Source of the DNA: Fibrobacteria bacterium
GTDB lineage: Bacteria; Fibrobacterota; Fibrobacteria; UBA11236
DNA length: 36,441 nt
Reading direction: 5' to 3'
NCBI GenBank assembly: GCA_021155885.1
Contig: JAJNBB010000021.1
Span: 1 to 36,441 of the forward strand
Made by a program: the position numbers and the translations under genes. Positions 22,568-35,784 of the stretch are shown here, in pieces; position 1 is the stretch's first letter, and every line of letters begins with the position of its first letter. Under the pieces are notes generated by a model. It was not told the origin of the DNA and did no database searches. It saw nothing but the letters and a program-made list of their open reading frames with translations.

Positions 22568-22661
22568 GGGGGCTTGGAGGTTCGGGTGTCGGAAGAATCA
22601 CTACATCTTTAACAAAAAGGAGGAGCTCCCGCAAGACGCCGCGGTGAGGCTTCCCGGTTTT

Positions 22662-24266
22662 TTAGCCTTCGTTTTCGATCGCGGGGTCGGGGTGGGAGAA
22701 GTCCGGGCGGTCGGCGCACGCCTGCACCTCCCGTGCAACCCTGGCCGCGTCCCAGCCCAGCGTCGGAGCGATCCGATCCGCGAGGCGGTGGAGGTGTTCC
22801 GAATCCAGTCGAGCCAGGATCGACAGCGGCATGCGACGGCGAACCAGATCGGAGAGATGCAGCGCCATCTCCTCGCGGGCGCAGAAAAGAAGATCGGCCT
22901 CAATGAAGGGCAGGTCGGGAACAAGGCGACCGGCCAGGCCAGGCGCTTCCTCGATGAGGGGGAACAAGCGCGCGATCCTCGAACCATGACGACGCAGGAG
23001 GCCCTCGGCGCTTTCCGCATCGATGCCGAGACTTTGGGCCCGCGTCCGCATTTCCCGCGACCAAGCGGCGAAATTCCCGGGCGGCCTCCAGGGAAAATCC
23101 CTGTCGCGAGTCGGGCACGGGCGTTTCACGCCCATCGCCGCGCAAACCGCGTCGACGATCGAGGCGGCGTCCTCGCGCGCCGAGGTAATCTTTCCGCCGA
23201 TGGAATAGCGCAATCCGCTGGGTGCGGTCTTCAGTTCCCAATCCCTGCTGACGTCCGAAGGAGACGCTGCGGTGCTTTGCTTCATTACTCGCAATCCGGC
23301 AAAAGCACCCACTACGTCCCGACGGGTCCAAGGGGTTTCGAGATAGGTTCCTGCCGCTGCGAGCAGGTAGTCCACGTCGGCGGCCTCTACGGTCACCCCG
23401 TCGACGGCGCCGCGATAGTCCGTATCGGTGGTGCCGACCAAGGTGCGCCCGTACCACGGAATCAGGAAGAAGACGCGGCCATCGCTCTCGGCCGTGAGCA
23501 AAAGGGCCTCGCGCGTCGGCAAAGCGGGCAGCACCAGGTGGACGCCCTTGCTCAATCGGCACCACGGACCTGCTTCCGGGATCGCGGCCGACCATTGGCC
23601 GGCGGTGCTGACGCATTCCCGGGCTTTCACATTCGCCCGGGCGCCGCTCGCGCGGTCCTCCACCGTCGCGCCGGCCACATGGCCGTTCTCTAGATTCCAC
23701 TCGACAAGTTCGGCGTAATTGACGCACACCGCCCCGAGATCCAGCGCGCCCCCTACCAATTCCAGCACCAGCCTCGCGTCATCGGTTTGCGTGTCGCCAT
23801 AGGTGAAGCCGCTCTTCAATCCAGCCCGCTTCAGGAAAGGAAAACTTTTCCGGAAGGCCGCCGTCTTCAAAAACCGATGCGGCCCCGGTTCTTCGGGGAA
23901 TCCGCCGAGCATGTCGTACAAGGTCAGGCCGACCTTCAGCTTCCAGGAGCCATGATCGCCTCCGGCGTACACCGGCACGCCGAAGCGCAAGGGCCAGACG
24001 CGGTGCGGAGCGGCTTGCAACAGGCTTCGACGCTCCTTCAGGGCCTTTCTGACCAGCTTGAAGTCGAACGTTTCCAGGTAGCGCAGCCCCCCGTGGATCA
24101 ATTTGCTCGACGCGGAGGAGGTAGCGCTCCCCCAGTCTCCTCTTTCGACGAGCGCCACTTTCAAGCCGCGCAGCGCCGCGTCGTAAGCCGTCCATGCGCC
24201 GTAGATGCCGCCACCGCAAATCAGAAGATCGAAACTGTCCTGGAGGGCCGAAAAATCCCGTTTCAT
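22662..24266 (-). CDS. glpD: Glycerol-3-phosphate dehydrogenase (FAD, GlpD type)
   Basis: A 534-residue flavoenzyme that oxidises glycerol 3-phosphate to dihydroxyacetone phosphate and feeds electrons to quinone. [19 protein letters not shown] is the FAD dinucleotide fold; [16 protein letters not shown] is the FAD-linked signature of the family, [11 protein letters not shown] is the conserved C-terminal FAD contact, and a C-terminal helical domain follows. I choose the second Met (24266) because GAGGGA lies 6 bases upstream of it and runs into the first. It is divergent from glpK across a spacer of about 100 bp, giving a two-gene glycerol-use module without a visible facilitator gene. Confidence 0.95.
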   Translation of the reverse strand: MKRDFSALQDSFDLLICGGGIYGAWTAYDAALRGLKVALVERGDWGSATSSASSKLIHGGLRYLETFDFKLVRKALKERRSLLQAAPHRVWPLRFGVPVYAGGDHGSWKLKVGLTLYDMLGGFPEEPGPHRFLKTAAFRKSFPFLKRAGLKSGFTYGDTQTDDARLVLELVGGALDLGAVCVNYAELVEWNLENGHVAGATVEDRASGARANVKARECVSTAGQWSAAIPEAGPWCRLSKGVHLVLPALPTREALLLTAESDGRVFFLIPWYGRTLVGTTDTDYRGAVDGVTVEAADVDYLLAAAGTYLETPWTRRDVVGAFAGLRVMKQSTAASPSDVSRDWELKTAPSGLRYSIGGKITSAREDAASIVDAVCAAMGVKRPCPTRDRDFPWRPPGNFAAWSREMRTRAQSLGIDAESAEGLLRRHGSRIARLFPLIEEAPGLAGRLVPDLPFIEADLLFCAREEMALHLSDLVRRRMPLSILARLDSEHLHRLADRIAPTLGWDAARVAREVQACADRPDFSHPDPAIENEG

Positions 24267-24317
24267 CGCCATTCCCTCAAGGTAAAAAGTCGGGCGCGCG
24301 CAAAATGGACTCCGGCT

Positions 24318-24326
24318 TGCTACAAT
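24318..24326 (+). promoter_or_regulatory. Extended -10 promoter for glpK
   Basis: TGCTACAAT fits the extended -10 form (TGn followed by TACAAT). No good -35 lies 17 bp upstream, as is common with extended -10 promoters. The start would be near 24333. A short tandem ACGTCGA repeat (24348-24361) follows just before the glpK ATG and could be an operator. Confidence 0.5.
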
Positions 24327-24367
24327 CTCAGCATGTCGTCCCCCTCAACGTCGAACGTCGAGAAAAC

Positions 24368-25867
<1,500 letters not shown>

Positions 25868-25877
25868 CGTTTGGGAG

Positions 25878-26501
25878 TCAAGCCCGGTCGCCCTGCCGAA
25901 GTTGGGCGTAGGCTCTGCGCAGGACGCCCCACGAGGACGACAAGACCAGCACGGCCACCAACACCCCGATCCCGATATCCGGCCACCGGCTTTGCGTGAA
26001 GTGGACGGCCGCCGCGGAAACAAGCACCCCGAGGTTGACCAGAATGTCGTTCCGGGAGCAGAGCCAAACCGACCGCATGTTCAAATCGTCGCCGCGGCTT
26101 TTCCACAATAAGGCCAGACAGACCAGGTTCGCCGTCAAGGCCAACAGACCGACGGCTCCCACCGTTTCAGGGATAGGCAGGGAGGGATTGAAGGCGCGGA
26201 ACAACGCCTGGCCGAGAACCATCAGCCCGAGCGCCGTCATCAAGCCGCCCTTGAACAGGGCGGCGAAGGCATTCAACCTCGCGCCTTTCCCCAAGACATA
26301 CAGGCTGAGGCCATAAGCCAAGGCGTCCCCCAGCATATCCAGGGAATCGGCCGTCAAGGCCGTGGACCGCGCGAGGGTTCCCGCCGTAATCTCGACCACG
26401 AACATCACGGCGTTTATCGCCAGAACCGTTTTCAGGATACGGGCATGGCTTTGCCTCAGGGCGGCTACCTCGCAGGATTTGTCCTCGCAGCAATCAGTCA
26501 T
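25878..26501 (-). CDS. Short cation-diffusion-facilitator-type metal transporter
   Basis: A 207-residue membrane protein with six hydrophobic segments, a CDF-superfamily core without the usual cytoplasmic C-terminal domain (typical members are about 300 residues). The N-terminus carries a Cys cluster (TDCCEDKSCE). In TM2 the metal site reads TADSLDMLGD; in TM5 the usual HxxxD appears as CSRND, so a Cys replaces the His. That suggests a different metal preference or a thiophilic metal (inference). Its start overlaps the methyltransferase stop as ATGA, so it is the last gene of the metal-efflux operon. Confidence 0.85.
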   Translation of the reverse strand: MTDCCEDKSCEVAALRQSHARILKTVLAINAVMFVVEITAGTLARSTALTADSLDMLGDALAYGLSLYVLGKGARLNAFAALFKGGLMTALGLMVLGQALFRAFNPSLPIPETVGAVGLLALTANLVCLALLWKSRGDDLNMRSVWLCSRNDILVNLGVLVSAAAVHFTQSRWPDIGIGVLVAVLVLSSSWGVLRRAYAQLRQGDRA

Positions 26502-27124
26502 CCCGGCCCGTGCTTCCTGCGCAGCAACACGGAAACGAAGCGCTGATCGGACCCCGCAGGAGTCTTATGCACGAAGCGATCATGCATGACAGGATCAAAG
26601 GCTTCCCCGAAGAATTCTTCCAGGTCCCGTTCCGTATGGCGGCTGATGACGAGGCCGCTGCATTTTTCCGGGCCGTCATCCGCAAAAACATTCAGGAACA
26701 GAAACCCTCCCGGCTTCACGGCCCTTGAAGCTTTGTCGCGATAAAGCTGCCGATCGGATGTCGCGGTCAGAAAATGGAACACCGCCCGGTCGTGCCAGAG
26801 ATCATAGGCCGCGGACCCGAAATCATGCTCCAATGCGTTCGCGGCGATCCAGCTTGCCTCGGAAGCCCGTTCCCCCAGCCGCGTCTTCGCGATACTCAAG
26901 GCCGTGGGAGAGATATCCAGCACCGAAATGCCCGAATAGCCTAACTTCAACAAATCGTCCACCAAGGTCGAGGCGCCCCCGCCCAGATCCAGGATCCTGG
27001 CATCCGGTTGCAATCCCAACGACCGGATCCGGGCCAAAGAGGATTCGACGTGGTCCGCATACCAGCTCACGGACCTGGAATCCTTGTTTTGGTAGACGTT
27101 CTCCCAGTGTTCTTGCGCGTCCAT
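26498..27124 (-). CDS. Class I SAM-dependent methyltransferase in the metal operon
   Basis: A 208-residue Rossmann methyltransferase. ARILDLGGGASTLVD (about residues 42-56) is motif I, SGISVLDISP motif II, and the AYDLWHDRAVFHFL segment motif IV. It opens with EHWENVYQNKD, a start shared with many small-molecule methyltransferases of this type. Methylation of a metal- or thiol-containing compound is possible but not shown. AGGAG 7 bases upstream supports the ATG at 27124. It sits 12 bp after czcA and overlaps the CDF gene by 4 bp, so it belongs to the efflux operon. Confidence 0.9.
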   Translation of the reverse strand: MDAQEHWENVYQNKDSRSVSWYADHVESSLARIRSLGLQPDARILDLGGGASTLVDDLLKLGYSGISVLDISPTALSIAKTRLGERASEASWIAANALEHDFGSAAYDLWHDRAVFHFLTATSDRQLYRDKASRAVKPGGFLFLNVFADDGPEKCSGLVISRHTERDLEEFFGEAFDPVMHDRFVHKTPAGSDQRFVSVLLRRKHGPG

Positions 27125-27136
27125 CGGATTCTCCTG

Positions 27137-31309
<4,173 letters not shown>

Positions 31310-31313
<4 letters not shown>

Positions 31314-32584
31314 TTCATTTCCTTTGCTTCAAACATGTGCGCGGATCCCGCCAGGGCATCCAGTTCGGAATAGTCGCGATGCCAGGCGGCCAGCGCCTCG
31401 ATGTATTGTTTGTTCAGTTCAAACAGAAGCCGCTGCCCGTCGAGCAATTCCAGGGAACTGAAGCGGCCGGCGGCGTAGGCGTTCCGCGCGGCGTCGTTCG
31501 ATTTCTCGGCGTCGGGGATCAGTTCTGTCTCCAGGCGCTCCAGTTCCGAGGCCAGCATGCGGAGCCCGTCCCACAACGCGCGCGCGTGCGCCAGCCGCTC
31601 CCGCCGCGCGGCTTCTTCCTCTTTCTCGACCCCGGCCATGCGGTACGAAGCGCCCGCCCGCCCGCCCGGGTTCCGGCTCCATAGCGGCAGCGGGACCGAC
31701 ACGCCGCCGACCCAAGCGTGCTCCGCGCGCCCGGCTTCGCCTTGCCGCCGAAAACCGGCATTGAAATCGAGGTCGGGCATGTTTTCGGCGTCCGCCAGTT
31801 TTCGCGCGGCTTGGCGAACCTCCTTCTCGTCCTTCCAGCGGCCCAGGTCCGGATGCGCCAGAACTCCCTCGCTGACGGTTTCCCAGGCGGGCAGGGTTTC
31901 GCGTTTTTTGAAGTCGCCCTTGGCACCGGGGAAATCCGGGTCGGGCGCGCCCAGGAAGGAAGACAAGCGAGTTCTCGCGGCGGCCGCTTCGCCCTCGGCC
32001 CGCGAGGCCTCCAGCCGGGCGCGCCCGAGCTCGACCCGCATCTTCAAACTCTCCGCGATCGTGCCGCGCCCCGCTTCCAGCCTTTGCCCGGCCAGCCGGG
32101 CCGCGTCTTCGAGAACGCGCACCTTGCGCGCCGCGAGGGTCGATTGCTCTTGGCGCCACAGGAGGTCTCCAAAAAGGCCGCGGATCGCACGCGTGATCTC
32201 GCGGCTCCGGGAGGCCAGCTCCCCTTCCACCAGGCGCGCTTCCGCTTTCGCCTGCTCGCGGCGCCAGGAACGCTTTCCGCCGAGTTCCACCGTTTGCTCC
32301 AGGCGCGCGGTGGTTTCCAGCGCTTGCGTTCCGGACAGGGGGCCCGTGCCCGCGAAGTTTTCCGCCTCGAGGGAAACGCGCGGATTCGGGAAGGCCCCGG
32401 CTTGCGAGGACAGGGCTTCGCGGGCGCGCGCCTCCAAGCGCAATGCTTCCACCGAGGGGTGGTTGCGGCCGCGTTCCAGGGCCTGCGCCAGCGTCAGGGA
32501 GTCCGCGCCGGACTGCGACCGCGCGACGCCCAAGGTTGAGATTGCGATCCATACAAGGTATGGCGCAAGATTCATGGATCCCAT
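31310..32584 (-). CDS. czcC: CzcC-type outer-membrane efflux channel (TolC family)
   Basis: A 424-residue outer-membrane factor: a signal peptide, then two repeats of long coiled helices typical of OEP proteins (LTLAQALERGRNHPSVEAL at the start; the ADAENMPDLDFNAGFRRQGE region in the second half). No lipobox is seen, so it is not a Cus-type lipoprotein. GGAG 6 bases before the ATG at 32584 decides the start. Counted lines are 70-78 percent GC, far above czcB and czcA. Either the operon is a mosaic or codon use differs strongly between its genes. Confidence 0.92.
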
Positions 32585-32598
32585 GTTCGACTCCGATG

Positions 32599-32613
32599 GC
32601 CCTTTTGAAGGGC
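32599..32613. promoter_or_regulatory. Inverted repeat ahead of czcC
   Basis: GCCCTT-TTG-AAGGGC is a perfect 6-bp stem with a 3-base loop, 14 bp upstream of the czcC start in the 108-bp gap after the secreted-protein gene. It may be a regulator site or an intra-operon RNA stem. No metal-responsive regulator gene is in the window. Confidence 0.35.
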
Positions 32614-32692
32614 GATGAGAAAAGGCATGATGAATGGACGCACGGCGAGACGGAGGGCTCCGGGGCCTCTCCGCGAAAACGAAAAGGCGCGT

Positions 32693-33091
32693 CTAAATCA
32701 GGAGGCGGACCGAGCTTAGATGCCCGGTGACGGGGCTTCCGAAAACGGAAGCGGGCGCGGAGAGCGCTTGAGAAGGGGCAACCAGAAAGAACGCGGGATC
32801 CGCCGAGAACTCGGGGACGAAAAGTTCCGGAGAAGCGACGGCGGACCGAAGGGAGGTTTCCGACGGGAGCGGGATATCGAAGCAGGGGCCGCAATGTTCC
32901 TCGGCGCGTGCTTCCCCTTCGTGGCATTCGACTTCGAGAACGGGAGCCCCGCACTTTCCGTCACGGGACCATTCCAAGGAGACACCCCCGGCTTCTTCCC
33001 GGCACAGCGCGGCCCCCGAAAAAAATCCCTGGGCGGTTTGCAAAACCGCCAGGAGGACAAGGAGGAAAAGACGGCCGGAAGCCCTGCGCAT
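32693..33091 (-). CDS. Secreted Cys/His-containing protein of the metal-efflux operon
   Basis: A 132-residue protein with a signal peptide (RLFLLVLLAVLQTAQG) and a mature part holding LCREE, GKCGAP, VECHEGEARAEEHCGPCFDIPL, i.e. six cysteines and two His in about 50 residues, then a non-polar C-terminal half. Small secreted proteins with a CxxCxDIPL-type block recur near Czc/Cus pumps in my memory, but carry no established function; a periplasmic metal-binding or sensing role is inference. It lies 108 bp upstream of czcC on the same strand. There is no visible Shine-Dalgarno and only 48 bp separate it from a tRNA gene. Confidence 0.7.
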   Translation of the reverse strand: MRRASGRLFLLVLLAVLQTAQGFFSGAALCREEAGGVSLEWSRDGKCGAPVLEVECHEGEARAEEHCGPCFDIPLPSETSLRSAVASPELFVPEFSADPAFFLVAPSQALSAPASVFGSPVTGHLSSVRLLI

Positions 33092-33105
33092 GGGCGGTAA
33101 CGTAC

Positions 33106-33123
33106 AAAAAGCCCAAGGCGGGC
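33106..33123 (-). terminator. Weak intrinsic terminator after tRNA-Arg
   Basis: On the minus strand GCCC-GCCTT-GGGC is followed at once by TTTTT. The stem is only 4 bp, so termination may be partial. It lies 16 bp after the tRNA 3' end and 14 bp before the start of the metal-operon secreted-protein gene. Confidence 0.45.
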
Positions 33124-33139
33124 GCGGATAAGGAAGAAA

Positions 33140-33216
33140 TGGTACACCAGACAGGAGTCGAACCTGTGACCTTCGCCTTCGGAGGGCGACGCTCTATCCA
33201 GCTGAGCTACTGGTGC
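33140..33216 (-). tRNA. tRNA-Arg, anticodon CCG
   Basis: A 77-base cloverleaf on the minus strand: acceptor GCACCAG with CTGGTGT (first pair G-U), D arm GCTC/GAGC, anticodon arm TCGCC/GGCGA with loop CTCCGAA (anticodon CCG, reading CGG), T arm ACAGG/CCTGT with loop TTCGACT, and an encoded 3' CCA after discriminator A. All stems are intact. Confidence 0.97.
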
Positions 33217-33267
33217 CCGAAAAGAGGGCCCTAAAGGTAATTAAGACAGGGGGGGTGCGGTGCGCCT

Positions 33268-34155
33268 TTAACCCCCAAACAAAGGCATCGGCAGGCCTTT
33301 TGCCCCGGGGACGCAACGGAACAGGCTTCCGGCCAGGGGATGCTTCCTCCGTTCTTCGGGACTTAGGCCATGCGTGGCGGTGGTGATGAAAAGCGTGTCG
33401 AGATCCGGTCCGGCGAAGACGCAACTGGTGGGGTTCGGGACGGGCAAGGGCATGGTGACAAGGAGTTCCCCCCGGGGCGAATGGCGCGTGACGCGTCCGC
33501 CTCCGAAGTGACACACCCACAGGCAACCTTCGCTATCCACCGTCATCCCGTCGGGCCGGCCCGCGGCCGGATCGGGGAAATGCACGAAGACGCGCTTGTT
33601 GCGGATCTCTCCGTCCGGGTCGAAGTCGAAAGCGTAGATCGCGCCCTTCATGGTCTCGGCATGGTAGAGGGTCCGGTTATCCGCGCTGAAGGCGGGCCCG
33701 TTCCCGCAAATGTAGGGAGCGTCCATTTTCCGCACGGACAGATCCGGATCCACCCGGTAGAGCGCTCCGGTGTCGCTCTTGCAATCCGCATCCATGGTGC
33801 CCGTCCAGAAGCGGCCGTGGACGTCCACCTTGCCGTCGTTGAAACGGTTGCCCGGCCAGTCCGCCTCGACGGTCGCGATGGGCCGCGACGTCGCGATGTC
33901 CCCCTCGAAATCGAAGAAGGCGACCTCGTGCCGCGTCGTCCCGATGAACCCTCCCCGTTCGCGAGGGGCCAGGCAGGTCACCTCGGCGTCGAAGCTCCAG
34001 GATTTGCGCGATCCGTCCGCGAATCCCAGGCGATGCGCCTTGCGCCCGAACAGGTCCACCCAGTATACCGCGTTCTCCCGCGCCACCCACGAGGGGCTTT
34101 CTCCCAGGATAGAGGGCATTTTCCAGACGCATTCCAGGTCCAACTCCAGGTCCAT
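33268..34155 (-). CDS. SMP-30/gluconolactonase/LRE-family protein
   Basis: A 295-residue six-bladed propeller hydrolase of the SMP-30 family, which opens sugar lactones such as gluconolactone or related esters. Metal ligands expected in the family are present: Glu19 in ILGESPSW, Asn in ICGNGPAFSAD, and Asp in GRPDGMTVDSEG. FNDGKVDVHGRFWTGTMD is the long family signature (central region). The ORF-track start at 34443 would run through yjbQ; the ATG at 34155, with GAGGG about 8 bases upstream, places the conserved region correctly. It follows yjbQ by 11 bp, so the two form an operon. Confidence 0.92.
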   Translation of the reverse strand: MDLELDLECVWKMPSILGESPSWVARENAVYWVDLFGRKAHRLGFADGSRKSWSFDAEVTCLAPRERGGFIGTTRHEVAFFDFEGDIATSRPIATVEADWPGNRFNDGKVDVHGRFWTGTMDADCKSDTGALYRVDPDLSVRKMDAPYICGNGPAFSADNRTLYHAETMKGAIYAFDFDPDGEIRNKRVFVHFPDPAAGRPDGMTVDSEGCLWVCHFGGGRVTRHSPRGELLVTMPLPVPNPTSCVFAGPDLDTLFITTATHGLSPEERRKHPLAGSLFRCVPGAKGLPMPLFGG

Positions 34156-34166
34156 CGGGGCCGCCC

Positions 34167-34589
34167 TCAGGACGCTTTCAGAACACGGATCAACAGGGTC
34201 CGCGTTTCCGGATGCTTGCGGTGTTCGCAGAGATAAATGCCCTGCCAGGTGCCGAGCAGCATCTTGCCGTCGCCCACGGGGATCGACAAGTCCACCGCCG
34301 TCACGATCGATCGCATGTGGGAGGGGGAGTCGTCCTCTCCCTCCAGCGTATGCCGGTGCCAGTCCTGCCCGTCGGGGGCGAGGCGTTCGAGAAACGCCTC
34401 GAGGTCGCGGCGCGCGCTGGGGTCGTAGTTTTCGCTGATGCACAGGCTCGCGCTGGTGTGCCGGATGAAGACGAACAGCATTCCTTCCCGGGCTCCGGAC
34501 TTCTCCAGCTCGGAGGCGACCTCCGCGGTAATGTCATGCAGGCCCCGCCGCGAGGCCCGAACCTGGATTTCGGACGCAAACCATTCCAT
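34167..34589 (-). CDS. yjbQ: YjbQ-family protein (UPF0047, secondary thiamine-phosphate synthase)
   Basis: A 140-residue UPF0047 protein. FIRHTSASLCISENYDP is the family signature with its His, and the second conserved block is LLGTWQGIYLCEHR near the C-terminus. The fold binds a metal, and E. coli YjbQ has weak thiamine-phosphate synthase activity; the physiological role is unsettled. Length is standard. The gene is divergent from the cold-shock gene and is followed at 11 bp by the SMP-30 gene on the same strand. Confidence 0.93.
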   Translation of the reverse strand: MEWFASEIQVRASRRGLHDITAEVASELEKSGAREGMLFVFIRHTSASLCISENYDPSARRDLEAFLERLAPDGQDWHRHTLEGEDDSPSHMRSIVTAVDLSIPVGDGKMLLGTWQGIYLCEHRKHPETRTLLIRVLKAS

Positions 34590-34687
34590 GCGATAAACTT
34601 AAATTGGCGGCGGATCTCGGGTAAAACCGCGCGATGCCGATGTAAATTCAGCGAGTCTGACGGAGTCAGGAAGTTCAGGGGAATAGG

Positions 34688-34891
34688 ATGCGCATCCAGG
34701 GAACGGTGAAGTGGTATAACGAGGCGAAGGGGTTCGGGTTCATCGGCGTGGAGTCGGGGCCGGACGTGTTCGTGCATTACAATGCGATCCAGCGCAACGG
34801 CTACCGCAGCCTGGCCGAGGGCGCGCTCGTGGAGTTCGACGTCGAAAAAGGCCCGAAGGGCCCGCAGGCGGAGAACGTCCAGGTTTTGTAA
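34688..34891 (+). CDS. cspA: Cold-shock domain protein
   Basis: A 67-residue single cold-shock domain that binds single-stranded RNA and DNA and melts RNA structure. [15 protein letters not shown] contains RNP1 (KGFGFI), VFVHYNAI contains RNP2, and [21 protein letters not shown] closes the domain. AGGGGAATAGG just upstream of the ATG provides the ribosome-binding site. It is divergent from yjbQ with 98 bp between starts. It is the second single-domain RNA chaperone in the window, after the RRM protein. Confidence 0.97.
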   Translation: MRIQGTVKWYNEAKGFGFIGVESGPDVFVHYNAIQRNGYRSLAEGALVEFDVEKGPKGPQAENVQVL

Positions 34892-34954
34892 ACCGGGACT
34901 CCGGACGGAACGTCGCCCGCCCGGAACCTCCGGCATCCCTTCCGTTCCCAACCG

Positions 34955-35722
34955 TTAGTTCTCCTTGGCCGGGAAATTTTCGCAGTACCGATCGATGGCC
35001 CGCCGCAGAAAATCGGCGAGTCCCGGCGCGACATTCTCATAAAACGCCCGGAACTCGGGATCCTCCGCATAGCCTCTTCCCAGTCCGCGGTAAGAGTCGG
35101 CATCGGGTTTCCAGAAGTGCTCGATCCACGCGCGGTGGCGCGCCACCACGGACTGGACGGCCGCATCGCCCGGGTCGCGGTCCAGCAGCGCGGCCAGGTC
35201 CGCGTTGACGGCGGCGCCTTCCCGTCCGACGGCCTCCCACTTTTCGCGGGTCATTCCCCGCACCCTTTGCTCGGAAGCCTCCACGAGTTCGTTGCCCCAG
35301 CGCTCGCGGGCTTCCCGCTTCATGCGCGTGATCTTTTCGGGGGCGAAGCCCCGGTACATTTCTTCTTCGGTCAGCATGTGTTCTCCTTCGTAATGCGCGA
35401 CGGTTTTGTCGAGCGTGTCGAGGAGGCGATGGAGCCTGCCGATTCTGTCCTCAAGGGTCTTGCGGTGCCCGCGCAGCGCGCGCGCCGGGTCGAAATCCGG
35501 CTCGGCGAGCATGCGCGCGATTTCCGCCAGCGGAAACTCCAGTTCGCGGAAAAACAGGATCTGCTGCAGGCGCAGCAATTGCCCGCGTCCGTAGAGCCGA
35601 TATCCCGCCCCGCTGCGCGCGTCCGGCCGCAGGAGGCCGATCGCGTCGTAATGATGCAGCGTCCGCACGCTGACTCCCGCCAGCCGCGCCAGTTCCTTTA
35701 CGGTCAGTCCCTTCAAGTCCAT
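34955..35722 (-). CDS. MerR-family regulator with TipAS-type ligand domain
   Basis: A 255-residue activator. The N-terminal MerR winged helix reads LTVKELARLAGVSVRTLHHYDAIGLLRPDARSGAGYRLY (about 7-45), then a dimerisation coiled coil with a HYEGEHMLTEEEMYRGF linker, then a C-terminal TipAS-like domain (about 140-250) that in TipAL binds thiopeptides and is common in TipA-like MerR proteins. The GTG at 35737 in the ORF track lies upstream of the predicted transcript start, so it is not used. ATG 35722 (GGAGG only 2 bases away) or TTG 35716 (8 bases) is likely. The promoter 35738-35768 has the 19-bp spacer of MerR-controlled promoters, so it probably autoregulates. Confidence 0.9.
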   Translation of the reverse strand: MDLKGLTVKELARLAGVSVRTLHHYDAIGLLRPDARSGAGYRLYGRGQLLRLQQILFFRELEFPLAEIARMLAEPDFDPARALRGHRKTLEDRIGRLHRLLDTLDKTVAHYEGEHMLTEEEMYRGFAPEKITRMKREARERWGNELVEASEQRVRGMTREKWEAVGREGAAVNADLAALLDRDPGDAAVQSVVARHRAWIEHFWKPDADSYRGLGRGYAEDPEFRAFYENVAPGLADFLRRAIDRYCENFPAKEN

Positions 35723-35737
35723 CACCTCCGGAACCAC

Positions 35738-35768
35738 AAGGTACGGCCTGACGTTAGGTGAGAGTCAA
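35738..35768 (-). promoter_or_regulatory. MerR-type 19-bp-spacer promoter with central dyad
   Basis: On the minus strand TTGACT (35763-35768) and TACCTT (35738-35743) are separated by 19 bp, not 17. The spacer centre holds CCTAACGTCAGG, a 12-base sequence symmetrical at 10 positions with ACGT in the middle. An over-long spacer with a dyad in it is the hallmark of promoters that MerR-family proteins untwist and activate. The gene it drives is itself a MerR-family regulator. Confidence 0.65.
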
Positions 35769-35784
35769 GGGGGCGCGTGGCGCG

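Noticed and set aside
22568-22661. Terminator between glpD and the Crp/Fnr gene
   Set aside because: T-runs exist on both strands but the adjoining stem is only about 5 bp with a bulge.
24194-24367. Upstream extension of glpK
   Set aside because: It covers the glpD start and the glpK promoter; the kinase motif begins at 24368.
33217-33267. Terminator after the SMP-30 gene
   Set aside because: A GGGGG/CCCCC pairing is possible but its loop is long and no U-tract follows.
34156-34443. Upstream extension of the SMP-30 ORF
   Set aside because: It overlaps yjbQ out of frame and carries no family motif.
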